Notes under the pieces: model-generated
Database searches by the model: none
What the model was told of the DNA's origin: nothing
The model's input: the letters and a program-made list of their open reading frames with translations, nothing else
Shown here: one piece after another, positions 24,244 through 32,098 of the stretch
Position numbering within the stretch: position 1 is the stretch's first letter
Layout: every line of letters starts with the position of its first letter
Made by a program: the position numbers and the translations under genes
DNA from: Paraburkholderia sp. BCC1885
Lineage (GTDB): Bacteria; Pseudomonadota; Gammaproteobacteria; Burkholderiales; Burkholderiaceae
DNA length: 32,220 nt
Reading direction: 5' to 3'
Assembly (NCBI RefSeq): GCF_900996235.1
Contig: NZ_CAAJGM010000225.1
Coordinates: 1 to 32,220 of the forward strand

Positions 24244-25911
24244 TCATCCGGCAAAGATCTTCGCTGTGCCATGCGTATGTGCGTGTTCGTTCTGCAAATC
24301 GGTTCCGTTGCCCTCTTCGACGACCTGGCCGTAATCGAGCTTCACGTAGCGGTCGGCGAGGTGAAAGTAGCGATCGTCGTGCGTGATGACAAGGATCGTC
24401 TTGCCTTTCTCGCGCAGATCCGGCAAGAGATGCCGGTAGAAGACTTCCTTGAACACCGGGTCCTGGTCCGCGGCCCATTCGTCGAATACGTAGAACGGCC
24501 GGTCTTCCAGGTAAGTGACTAGCAGCGCGAGCCGCTTTCTTTGTCCCTGAGACAGTTCAGTCGTCGAGAACACGCCGTTCTCGATCCTGACCTTGTGATC
24601 GAGATGCAGGTATTCGAGCAGCGCCAACGCCCGGCTGTCGAGCCCGTCGAGCTTCATGCCCAGCAGCGTATCGAACAGGAAGAAGTCACCGAAGACGACC
24701 GAGAAGTGCTGCCGGTAAATATCGCGCTCCGCCTCGCCGACCGGCTTGCCGTTCAGCAGGATGCGCCCGCCTTCCGGTGCATAGAGGCCGACCAGCATCT
24801 TGGCAAGCGTCGTCTTTCCGCTGCCGTTGCCGCCGATCAGATAGACGAGTTCACCCGGCTTGAACGCAAGGTCGATCGGCCCCAGCGTGAACACTTCGTC
24901 CTCTTTCTCGCGGTAATAGCGGTGTGTGACGTGTTCGAGCACGATGCTGTCGAACGACGTGGCCGGCTCCGCAGCCAGCGTATTCTCCGATGGCAGATCT
25001 TCGTTGATCTGATTGATGCGCTCGATCGCGACCTTCGCCGAGCTGATGGTGGGCAGCGCCGAAAGCAGCCCCTCGATCGGCATGATCATGTACAGAAAGA
25101 TCATCGCGTAGCCCGACATGACGTGGCCGGACACCGGATACAGCCGCGCCAGCACGAACAGCACGCAGCCAATGAACGCAAAGAAGATGAAGCTGCCCCA
25201 GCTAGCCGCCGCGGCATACAGCACGTAGCCACGCGTGCGCTGCACCCGTACGGCTTCGACGTTGGTGGCGAGCGTGTCGTCGATGAACGCCTGCTTGCGC
25301 CGGCGATGCAGTTTCAGCTCTTTCGCGCCGTCGAAGAGCGCGCGGAAATCCTTGACCAGATCGTCCTCGCGCCGCCGCGAACTGCGCAGGTGAAACGCCG
25401 CGCGGCTATTGGCCAGATGAAATCCAAGCGAGCCGATGAACACCGTGACGACCGCGAACAGCAGGATCTGCCAGGACAGATACCCCAGATAGGCCAGGCA
25501 GCCGGCAATGACCGCGCCCTGCATCGCCAGATTCGGCAGGCTCACAAAAAAGACCACGATCGTATCGAGATCGTCGGTCAGCACGGACAAGGCTCTTGAG
25601 GAACCCTGCCTTTCAAGGTTCTGGTAGGAGGCATCGCCAATGCGGCGGATGGTGCCCATGCGCAGCGTGGCCTTGGCGCTCTGCCCAAGGCGCATGAAGA
25701 GCGTCGAGGACACCGCGCGCGTGACCAGCACGAGCACGCTCAGGCCGAGGAATTTCAGACCGAGCTCGCCCAGCCGCTGCTGCGACGCGCCGAGCGCCTG
25801 GTTGATCAGCGCCACCAGCCCCGCGCTGCTCAGGCCGCTGATGACGCTTGTCACGATCGCGATGAACAGCGTCTGACGCGAATTGCGGATCAGATAAAGA
25901 ATGAGCGGCAT
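24244..25911 (-). CDS. Cyclic-peptide/siderophore ABC exporter (PvdE/SyrD/OrbE-like)
   Basis: 555 aa, a fused membrane-ATPase half exporter. The N-terminal ABC transmembrane domain (about 1-320) begins LILYLIRNSRQTLFIAIVTS and has six predicted helices. The ATPase domain carries Walker A YLIGGNGSGKTTLAKML, signature LSQGQRKRLALLVTYL, Walker B FYVFDEWAADQDP and switch LVITHDDRYFHLADR. The LSQGQRKRLA and FDEWAADQDP forms are hallmarks of the cyclic-peptide export family that secretes pyoverdine, ornibactin and syringomycin-type products. A clear ribosome binding site AAGGA lies just before the ATG, in the 92-base gap after the receptor gene that also contains a large hairpin. Export with no biosynthesis gene in view is noteworthy. 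Confidence 0.95.
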   Translation of the reverse strand: MPLILYLIRNSRQTLFIAIVTSVISGLSSAGLVALINQALGASQQRLGELGLKFLGLSVLVLVTRAVSSTLFMRLGQSAKATLRMGTIRRIGDASYQNLERQGSSRALSVLTDDLDTIVVFFVSLPNLAMQGAVIAGCLAYLGYLSWQILLFAVVTVFIGSLGFHLANSRAAFHLRSSRRREDDLVKDFRALFDGAKELKLHRRRKQAFIDDTLATNVEAVRVQRTRGYVLYAAAASWGSFIFFAFIGCVLFVLARLYPVSGHVMSGYAMIFLYMIMPIEGLLSALPTISSAKVAIERINQINEDLPSENTLAAEPATSFDSIVLEHVTHRYYREKEDEVFTLGPIDLAFKPGELVYLIGGNGSGKTTLAKMLVGLYAPEGGRILLNGKPVGEAERDIYRQHFSVVFGDFFLFDTLLGMKLDGLDSRALALLEYLHLDHKVRIENGVFSTTELSQGQRKRLALLVTYLEDRPFYVFDEWAADQDPVFKEVFYRHLLPDLREKGKTILVITHDDRYFHLADRYVKLDYGQVVEEGNGTDLQNEHAHTHGTAKIFAG

Positions 25912-25926
25912 AAATCCTTTTTACGT

Positions 25927-25974
25927 CGATACCGGCGCACCGGCTGCAAGCCAGCAACTGGTGCACCGGTATCG
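25927..25974 (-). repeat. Intercistronic hairpin between receptor and exporter
   Basis: CGATACCGGCGCACC (25927-25941) and GGTGCACCGGTATCG (25960-25974) pair at 14 of 15 positions with an 18-base loop. On the minus strand the stem ends about 15 bases before the exporter start, directly ahead of its AAGGA ribosome binding site, and is followed by A-rich rather than T-rich sequence. It is best read as an mRNA processing/stability or translation-tuning element rather than a terminator. Confidence 0.7.
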
Positions 25975-26003
25975 ATCGCTTCGTATTGCCGGGACGGTCT
26001 GTT

Positions 26004-28262
26004 TCACCACTGATAGGTCGCGCGACCGATCACGGTACGTCGCAAGCCGTAGGCGCAGTAGTCCTCGGCCTGGCAGTTGACGTAGATACGGTCGAACAGG
26101 TTCTGCGCATTCACCGAGAAACGCCAGTGTTTGATGTCGTAGTGAACTGCGGCATCGTACAGCGTCACTGACGGCATCTTCAGGGTATTCGCCTCGTCGC
26201 CGAACTGCGAACCCACGTAGCGTACACCGCCGCCCACGCCGAAGCCCTTCCACCATCCCTGCTGGAACGTCTTGTCAAGCCACAGGCTCGCCATGTTGTG
26301 CGGCACGTTGACCGGCTGGTTACCCACGAATCCCTGGTCGCTCGCGGTGATCGCGCCATCCATGTACGTGTAGGCAGCGGTGAGGCTCAGGCCGGCGCCG
26401 AGATCCGCGACACCCGACAGTTCGACGCCGCGCACCCGCACGCCGCCCGTCTGCACCACGAAATTGCCTTCCGGATGATCGAAGTCGGGCTCGACGACGT
26501 TCTTCTGCAGCATGTTGTACACCGACAGCATCGCGAAGCTCTTCTGGCCGGGAGGCTGGAACTTGATGCCCGCCTCGACGCTCTGGCCGGTGGTCGGCTT
26601 GAGCGCCGAGCCGTCGAACGTATCGCCCAGGCCCGGCTGGAACGATGTCGCATAACTCAGGTAGGGCGCAAAACCGCTGTCGAACAGGTAGACGAGGCCC
26701 GCGCGGTAAGTGAACCGTTGCGCGGTGTTGCTTTGGTCGGTCTGCCCGGCGAGCCGGTCGAACTCTTCGGTGTTAGCCCAGTCCTGGCGCACGCCAAGCG
26801 TGGCGACCAGCTTGCCGAAACGGATCTGGTCCTGAGCGTACAGACCCGACTGGTCGACGTGATGCTCCACGCTATAGTCGATGCCGCCCAGCGTGATCGG
26901 TCCGCTGCCGTAGACCGGGTTGTACAGGTTGAGCGACGGCACCGAGGTTGCGTCGTTCTCCGCCCAGCGGTCAATCGAATGCACATAATCGAAGCCAACC
27001 AGCGCCGTATGCTGCAGCGGCCCCGTATTGAACTTGAACTGGGCCTGGTTGTCGACCGTGAAGATGTCGGAACTGGCCTGCGCTGCATAGGCATAACGGT
27101 CGATCGTGGCGTTATCGTCTTCGAGATCCTCGTTGCCGACGATATCTTCATCCAGGTTCACGTGCGTATAGCGCACGTTCTGTCGCACGGTGAACCAGTC
27201 GTTAAAGCGATGCTCGAACTCGTAGCCGATCGACTCCTCGGTACGACGGATCTCGTTGAAGTCGGGTTCGCCATCAAATACGTTGGTGCCAATTCTGGCG
27301 CCGTTGGGCCCGGGATACAGCGTGCCGATCGCCGGCAGATCGGCAGTCGGATAGCTGCTGTTGCGATAGCTGAAATGCGACAGCAACGTGAACGTGGTGT
27401 CCGCCGACGGTTTCCACGTCAGTGCAGGCGCGATATAAAAATGCTTGTCCGTCTGGAAGTCGACCTGGGAACCCGTGATGCCCAGGTCCCCCGTCAGCCG
27501 GTAGAGCAAGGTGCCGTCCGAGGTCACCGGGCCGCTGAGGTCGAAGCGGCCACCCACCTCACCGTAGCTGCCGGCGTCAAACGACACTTCGTGGATCGGG
27601 TCATCCGTAGGCCGCTTGGTCACGAGATTGATCATGCCGCCCGGGATGTTCTGTCCGTACAGCACTGACGCCGGGCCACGCAGTACATCAATACGCTCGA
27701 GTCCATAGGGATTGACCGCCGGCGCGAGCAACGTGAAATACGTTTCGGTCGATAGGCCGTCGACGAACGGAAACTGGTTCGGGAAGCCCCGCACCACGAA
27801 GTAGTCAATTGTCGTATTGAGTCCGCCGTACTCCTCACCGATCACACCCGGCGTATAGCGCAACGCCTGACCCACGGTCTGCACGGCCTGGGCCTGCATC
27901 TGATCCGCTGTGATCACCGAGATCGATTGCGGCGTCTCGACGATCGGTGTATCGGTTTTGGTGCCCGTCGCGCTCTGTTTGGCCACGTAGCCGTCTACTG
28001 GGCTCGTCGCCGTTTCCTTTTCGCGCCCGGCCGACACCACTACAGGCGCGAGTGACGTGGTGGCTGGCTCCGCAGCAGATAGGGTCGACGGCTGGCCGTT
28101 TTGCAGGGTGGCGTCACTGGAGTTGCCCCCGCTCGCCTGTGCGTAAGCCGCGCTGGACAGCATGCAGGCTGCGGCGACCGCCGATATCTTGAACGCGCGC
28201 CAACGCCCGCCGTTTCGGCCCTGTGCCATCCAGACCGAACGGCAATCCTCAGAAGCTTTCAT
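26004..28262 (-). CDS. TonB-dependent siderophore receptor (FhuA/OrbA-type)
   Basis: 752 aa. Signal peptide (ISAVAAACMLSSAAYAQA), then a TonB-box-like APVVVSAG near residue 72, then the plug domain (TPQSISVITADQMQAQAVQT, VGQALRYTPGVIGEEYGG, VRGFPNQFPFVDGLS, ERIDVLRGPASVLYGQNIPG, GMINLVTKRP), then a 22-strand barrel ending in GRATYQW with the aromatic C-terminal residue expected for outer-membrane insertion. NCQAEDYCAYGLRRTVIGRA near the end resembles the ferrichrome/hydroxamate receptor subfamily. It is the first gene of the minus-strand operon leading to exporter, binding protein, permease and ATPase. A Fur-box-like sequence lies about 90 bases upstream. The ligand is inferred, not seen; hydroxamate/ornibactin-like siderophores are likely. 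Confidence 0.95.
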   Translation of the reverse strand: MKASEDCRSVWMAQGRNGGRWRAFKISAVAAACMLSSAAYAQASGGNSSDATLQNGQPSTLSAAEPATTSLAPVVVSAGREKETATSPVDGYVAKQSATGTKTDTPIVETPQSISVITADQMQAQAVQTVGQALRYTPGVIGEEYGGLNTTIDYFVVRGFPNQFPFVDGLSTETYFTLLAPAVNPYGLERIDVLRGPASVLYGQNIPGGMINLVTKRPTDDPIHEVSFDAGSYGEVGGRFDLSGPVTSDGTLLYRLTGDLGITGSQVDFQTDKHFYIAPALTWKPSADTTFTLLSHFSYRNSSYPTADLPAIGTLYPGPNGARIGTNVFDGEPDFNEIRRTEESIGYEFEHRFNDWFTVRQNVRYTHVNLDEDIVGNEDLEDDNATIDRYAYAAQASSDIFTVDNQAQFKFNTGPLQHTALVGFDYVHSIDRWAENDATSVPSLNLYNPVYGSGPITLGGIDYSVEHHVDQSGLYAQDQIRFGKLVATLGVRQDWANTEEFDRLAGQTDQSNTAQRFTYRAGLVYLFDSGFAPYLSYATSFQPGLGDTFDGSALKPTTGQSVEAGIKFQPPGQKSFAMLSVYNMLQKNVVEPDFDHPEGNFVVQTGGVRVRGVELSGVADLGAGLSLTAAYTYMDGAITASDQGFVGNQPVNVPHNMASLWLDKTFQQGWWKGFGVGGGVRYVGSQFGDEANTLKMPSVTLYDAAVHYDIKHWRFSVNAQNLFDRIYVNCQAEDYCAYGLRRTVIGRATYQW

Positions 28263-28350
28263 CCCCGTTCACTCGCTTTCGTACAAAACAATTTGGGTGG
28301 CGCGCCCTTGTTGTCCCGCCAGTCTCGCCAATGCGGCTGCCGAAACGTGC

Positions 28351-28369
28351 GAGAATAAGAATCATTAAC
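28351..28369. promoter_or_regulatory. Fur box between receptor and AraC genes
   Basis: GAGAATAAGAATCATTAAC agrees with the 19-bp Fur consensus GATAATGATAATCATTATC at 15 of 19 positions. It lies in the 223-base divergent region between the receptor start (28262) and the AraC start (28486), well placed to repress one or both under iron-replete conditions. Confidence 0.75.
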
Positions 28370-28485
28370 AACTCAAGGCAAAATTCCTGAAGGCGCGCCT
28401 TGGTAGATAAGAAGGATACCGGCGACCCATTTACGCTGTATTGCCAACCTATGTCGCAAACCGGCCATCTTTTTGCCGAAACTCG

Positions 28486-29316
28486 ATGAAAACGTCTGAA
28501 ATTGAGCATGTGAACCCCGTCTGGCGCCAGCGCTATACCGTTATTCAGGTCACACAGGTCGCGCCGGTGATTACGCGAACGTGGGAGTACGAAAACGGTT
28601 TTCGCGAAGTCTGGCACGCCCACGAGGAAGCGCAACTCATCTACGTGACGCGCGGCGTACTTCGGATCCTGACGCCCGCCGGCATCTGGACGCTGCCGCC
28701 GTTTCACGGAATCTGGCTTCCACCGACCGTGCCGCATGAGTTACACGCGATCGGCGAAGTCGTGGTGCGTACAGCGTATATCGCGCGGCATGCAGATCCG
28801 TCGCACGATAGATGGATGCAATGCCTGGTGCTGCGCATCGGTCAATTGCTCGATGCGCTTGTCGTCGGGCTGGTAGAAGAACCAGATAAATCTGTCGATA
28901 ACGATGGCCGTCGCACGAACCTCGCCACCCAGCTTTTTCTGCTTGAATTGTCACGGGCGCCCGAACTGACGAGCGGAACGTTGCCGTTGCCGAACGACCG
29001 GCGACTTCGGTCCATCTGCGAGCAGTTGCTGTCCTATCCGCAAAACAACGACACCATCGAGCGCTGGGGCGAGCGCGTTGGCGCAAGTAATCGAACCCTT
29101 GCACGCCTGTTCAAGGAGGAAACGGGACTGAGTTTCGGGCAGTGGCGTCAGCAACTCAGGCTCGTCGAGGCGGTGGCCAGACTGGCGCTTGATGTCCCGG
29201 TTGCGACGATCGCCACCGAGCTGGGCTATCAGAGTTCGAGTGCGTTTATTTCCATGTTCAAGAAAACGCTCGGCGACACCCCACAGCGTTATCTGAAGCG
29301 TCGCGAGGGAGCTTGA
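28486..29316 (+). CDS. AraC-family regulator of the siderophore cluster
   Basis: 276 aa. Cupin-type N-terminal sensing domain (VWHAHEEAQLIYVTRGVLRI, LTPAGIWTLPPFHGIWLPPT, VPHELHAIG) and a C-terminal AraC double helix-turn-helix (TIERWGERVGASNRTLARLF, KEETGLSFGQWRQQLRLVEA, VPVATIATELGYQSSSAFIS, MFKKTLGDTPQRYL). It is divergent from the TonB-dependent receptor and shares the Fur-box region, so it probably activates receptor/transport genes, perhaps in response to siderophore, as AraC regulators such as PchR do. It is a paralogue of the gene at 18717. I chose the ATG at 28486; a TTG 15 codons upstream keeps the frame but precedes non-conserved sequence. No strong ribosome binding site is visible. 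Confidence 0.92.
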   Translation: MKTSEIEHVNPVWRQRYTVIQVTQVAPVITRTWEYENGFREVWHAHEEAQLIYVTRGVLRILTPAGIWTLPPFHGIWLPPTVPHELHAIGEVVVRTAYIARHADPSHDRWMQCLVLRIGQLLDALVVGLVEEPDKSVDNDGRRTNLATQLFLLELSRAPELTSGTLPLPNDRRLRSICEQLLSYPQNNDTIERWGERVGASNRTLARLFKEETGLSFGQWRQQLRLVEAVARLALDVPVATIATELGYQSSSAFISMFKKTLGDTPQRYLKRREGA

Positions 29317-29390
29317 GTTCGTGTGCCATCTCTACCCCGAGATTCCGGCACGACCTCTTGCGTTGCACAAAGGGCACGGCCAAAACGGCC

Positions 29391-29582
29391 TCATCTAGGC
29401 TGAACGATCATTCGCATAGCTGACAAACGCACGAAACGTGGGCCAGAAATGCAGTCCCGGGCTTTGGCAATCGTGCCATCCGCCGTGGTCCGGAAAATCG
29501 TGTAATCGATGGTCGATGCAATCCATCGGCGGCCCCAGTCGCTCGTCTCGCTGTACGTGTCATCAGGCTCTTGCGCGTCCAT
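29391..29582 (-). pseudogene. Truncated start of a hybrid histidine kinase paralogue
   Basis: The 63-residue frame starts MDAQEPDDTYSETSDWGRRW, then IASTIDYTIFRTTADGTIAK, which matches the N-terminus of the kinase at 8706 (TSDWTRRWVGSTVDYSVFLM, NPDGRVASW). Similarity ends at about IAKARDC, inside the first PAS domain, and no kinase, ATPase or receiver sequence follows. It also keeps the divergent arrangement with a response regulator remnant at 29747. It is a clear remnant, not a functional gene. Confidence 0.8.
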
Positions 29583-29746
29583 TCGTGCATTGCCTCTTGT
29601 GCAAATCCTGTATTGACGGGACCTCTGTGCCGCCAACCCTGCTCTCAATCCAATTGTCCACCTGACAGTCGATTCTAGCAGTCAGAAATTCTCACGGAGT
29701 GGATCAAGACTTGCTAATGCGCATCTCGGCTATGGCGTGGCAAAAG

Positions 29747-29845
29747 GTGATCACCATACTGCCGGCAGATGACGAACACGCCATCATCAACGCGCTGAAA
29801 CTGGTCCCCATGGAGGACGAGCTGCGAGTCGAACCGCGGCCGTGA
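29747..29845 (+). pseudogene. Truncated start of a response regulator paralogue
   Basis: From GTG 29747 the frame reads VITILPADDEHAIINALKLV then PMEDELRVEP and stops. It aligns with the start of the intact regulator at 8889 (MIRVLLVDDEPAILEALQLA...YGLEVHT). The DNA around the start also matches, AAAAGATGATCA against AAAAGGTGATCA. The phospho-acceptor region is missing. The preceding ATG codons at 29717 and 29732 are in frame but outside the homology. Confidence 0.75.
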
Positions 29846-29847
29846 GC

Positions 29848-30240
29848 ATGAGCGATAGCAAAGCGGAGGTCGAGGGCTTCTTCGAATCGGCGATGCTCGA
29901 CATCGCCCCGTTCGACATCGACGTGATGATCGTTGATCCCGGTCAGCGCACACACTGAGTTTGCGGTTCGCGGCGCGGTGCTTTCTCCGGCAATGGACGC
30001 CTACGCTGGAACGCCTGCCCGCGCGGTACGCCGGCTGATTGAGTCAGGATTCAGAAGTCAGTCGGGCGGTGCCGCCAGGATGGCTCGCGCGATGATCGAC
30101 TCTATGGACCAGAATCCGGGATCGAGGCGCCTGGCTTTAGGCAACAACGCGCACAAAAATATCCGAACCTCGCTCTCCAACGACTGGCCTAGTTGGAGGC
30201 TCAAAAGCAGATCACGCTGTCCACCGATTTTCAGAATTGA
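29848..30240 (+). pseudogene. C-terminal part of a short-chain dehydrogenase/reductase, two frameshifts
   Basis: Three successive frames give an SDR C-terminus: first SDSKAEVEGFFESAMLDIAP then FDIDVMIVDPG; next TEFAVRG, MDAYAGTPARAVRRLIESGF and AARMARAMIDSMDQNPGSRR with LALGNNAHKNIRTSL; then LEAQKQITLSTDFQN and a stop at 30240. These match the YxxSKxxxEGFFE...VxIVxPG...RTEF...AMIDSxDxxPxPRRLALG pattern of classical SDR oxidoreductases. The Rossmann-fold half with the cofactor motif and catalytic Ser/Tyr is missing. It directly abuts the response regulator remnant. Confidence 0.8.
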
Positions 30241-30539
30241 ATCGTTTCGCCTGCAATGACTTCGAGGTAAACCGTACTCGCAATGGCGAACAGCCTGCTT
30301 TCGCCATTGACCGATGGAAGTCGTTCTGAAGCGAATCGAAGAGTGATGCGAGAGCTCGGGGGCATTCTGTGGCGGCCGTAGGAACGGCAGGCTCAGTCCG
30401 CACGAGCTCGCTACTCGTCGGGAAACAGCGGTTCGGAACTCCGCAGTGGTGCATGACCGCTCGGCTCATTGTGGCTCACCACGTCCAGGCAATTCGCATG
30501 CTTCACCGATCATTAAGATGCGGCTCGCACTGGGCACTC
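30241..30539. other. 300-base stretch without a supported gene
   Basis: Between the SDR remnant and the hydrolase 3' end. Short frames only; no motif, strong hairpin with T-run or repeat noted. Confidence 0.45.
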
Positions 30540-31748
30540 TCAGCACAAAACTTCATCCAACCAATCCAGCACACGTCGGTTTACTAGCGAGCGATTGCGC
30601 ATTTCGCAATGCTCCCCGGCGCCTTGATTACCGAGAAAGCGAAGCAACGTTTTTGGGCAAAGCAATGCATCGAAAAAGCGCTGAGTACCGGCGGCGAGCG
30701 TATCGTGTTCGGCCAGCGTGAATAGCGTCGGGCACCGGATGTCTTCTATGCGTCCATCCATCGTAAAGAGTTCGACCGACGCGAAGTAATCACGCAGCGT
30801 CGCTGTGCCATTTACCCAGTATCCGCGCTTTGCGACACTCCATTGCAGCTTCCGGTCGCTCGCGACGATCTGCTCCAACCGTTCCATCAGAGCCGCAGGC
30901 ATTTCACCAAGGTGCGCCGCCTGCTCCTGACTCGCGCCGAGCTTCATCGCGTACGCGCGAAATCCCTCCGCCAGGGACGGCAGCGCTGGGTCCGCCACGC
31001 AGGCCGCAAGGCGATGTTCTCCAGACGCGGCACGAGGTGCCAGATATCCGCCCAGACTCCATCCGCACAGCGCGATCCTTCGCGGATCGACATTCGGCAA
31101 CGTCTGGGCGAAATCCACCACGGACTTGATCACAGTTTCCCAGTCCGGTCTGAGCGGCACGCCGTGTTCGATCAACGTCGTACCTTGCCCGGGACCGTCG
31201 AAGATCAGCGCGTGATAGCCCCGTTTTGATGCCGCGACGGCCGAGGCAAAAAAAAGATCGGTAATGGTGCCGTCGTATCCGTTGTTGAAGATCAGGAGCG
31301 GCCGTACTTCGTGCGCGCGGCCTTCCGACGGTATGACGTACGCGAGCAGCGACGCGTTCTCGAAAGGAATACGTAGTGGCGCAATGGACACTTCACTCAG
31401 CGCCAACCCACGATCAAAGGCGGTGATCTGCTTTTGCGAACCGGCAATCACTCGCGGGTCGACCGGTTGTCCGAATAACGGGTGGAACGATTTCCCGTAC
31501 AAGCACGCCGCCCTCAGGAAACACTCTCGCGCGCTCGCCCGATGCCCTGCGGCTTCTGAGCGTTGCGCATCCTCCATCATCCGGTCAGCGGCGCCAGTCC
31601 ACGCGTCATGAAAGGCGGCGTCATCACCGTCGCCAACGGCCTGCGCGATCGCCTCGATTTCTCCATAGTCGGCGCCGCCGTATGGGATGTAGCCGAGCGG
31701 CCACGTTCCAAGCTGATCGTGAAGTTCATCCTTGAAGATTGCAACCAT
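30540..31748 (-). CDS. Alpha/beta hydrolase, 2,6-dihydroxypseudooxynicotine hydrolase-like
   Basis: 402 aa, soluble. An N-terminal helical cap (about 1-135, with AGHRASARECFLRAACLYGK) precedes an alpha/beta hydrolase core. The nucleophile elbow is GWSLGG with Ser231, the acid is Asp349 in LAEHDTLA, and the base is His380 in GAGEHCEMRNR; an oxyanion-type motif NNGYDGTITDLFF lies near residue 160 and DGPGQG near 185. The helical cap plus GYDG and GEHC patterns resemble the DHPON hydrolase / FrsA-DUF1100 group, which cleaves C-C or ester bonds; the substrate here is unknown. GGGAGG lies seven bases before the ATG, a strong ribosome binding site. It stands alone on its strand and has no evident link to iron uptake. 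Confidence 0.88.
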   Translation of the reverse strand: MVAIFKDELHDQLGTWPLGYIPYGGADYGEIEAIAQAVGDGDDAAFHDAWTGAADRMMEDAQRSEAAGHRASARECFLRAACLYGKSFHPLFGQPVDPRVIAGSQKQITAFDRGLALSEVSIAPLRIPFENASLLAYVIPSEGRAHEVRPLLIFNNGYDGTITDLFFASAVAASKRGYHALIFDGPGQGTTLIEHGVPLRPDWETVIKSVVDFAQTLPNVDPRRIALCGWSLGGYLAPRAASGEHRLAACVADPALPSLAEGFRAYAMKLGASQEQAAHLGEMPAALMERLEQIVASDRKLQWSVAKRGYWVNGTATLRDYFASVELFTMDGRIEDIRCPTLFTLAEHDTLAAGTQRFFDALLCPKTLLRFLGNQGAGEHCEMRNRSLVNRRVLDWLDEVLC

Positions 31749-32098
31749 GCTTCCCTCCCATAGAGCGGGCTGACTGCCTGACTAAGCCATACTCTATCGC
31801 AGGTTTTAGCAAAGCAGACCGTGCCATCATGTCGAGACAGCTGGAACGCGCATACGAAGGCGGATCGAGCTGAAAGCACTTTGGCTTTTGCCATGTATCA
31901 CCGGACACTTCGCGATTGGTGGTCCAACCAAACTTCATCAGCATCGCCTGCAAACCAGCTGCTTTGAGACAACCAACCGTTGTCCTGCCTCGTTGATCAC
32001 GTCAGCGGTCGAGCGTGCATCGGACCTTTGCGCGACATTTACGGATCGTCCTGTGGCCGGATCCAGTCTGCCGCTTTCAGCCAGTTCGCACCCTGCTA
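31749..32098. other. 350-base stretch between hydrolase and insertion element
   Basis: Holds the hydrolase promoter region and sequence of unknown origin. Minus-strand frames (for example TADVINEAGQRLVVSKQLV near 31970-32030) look partly protein-like but have no start or recognisable family. A TA dinucleotide at 32097-32098 may be the insertion target of the adjacent element. Confidence 0.4.

Noticed and set aside
24541..25599. 352-codon plus-strand frame opposite the exporter
   Set aside because: Antisense shadow; rich in Arg, Gln and His, with no motif or ribosome binding site, while the minus strand is an intact exporter.
26298..27668. 456-codon plus-strand frame opposite the receptor gene
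   Set aside because: Antisense shadow in high-GC DNA. The minus strand is a full-length TonB-dependent receptor with all motifs.
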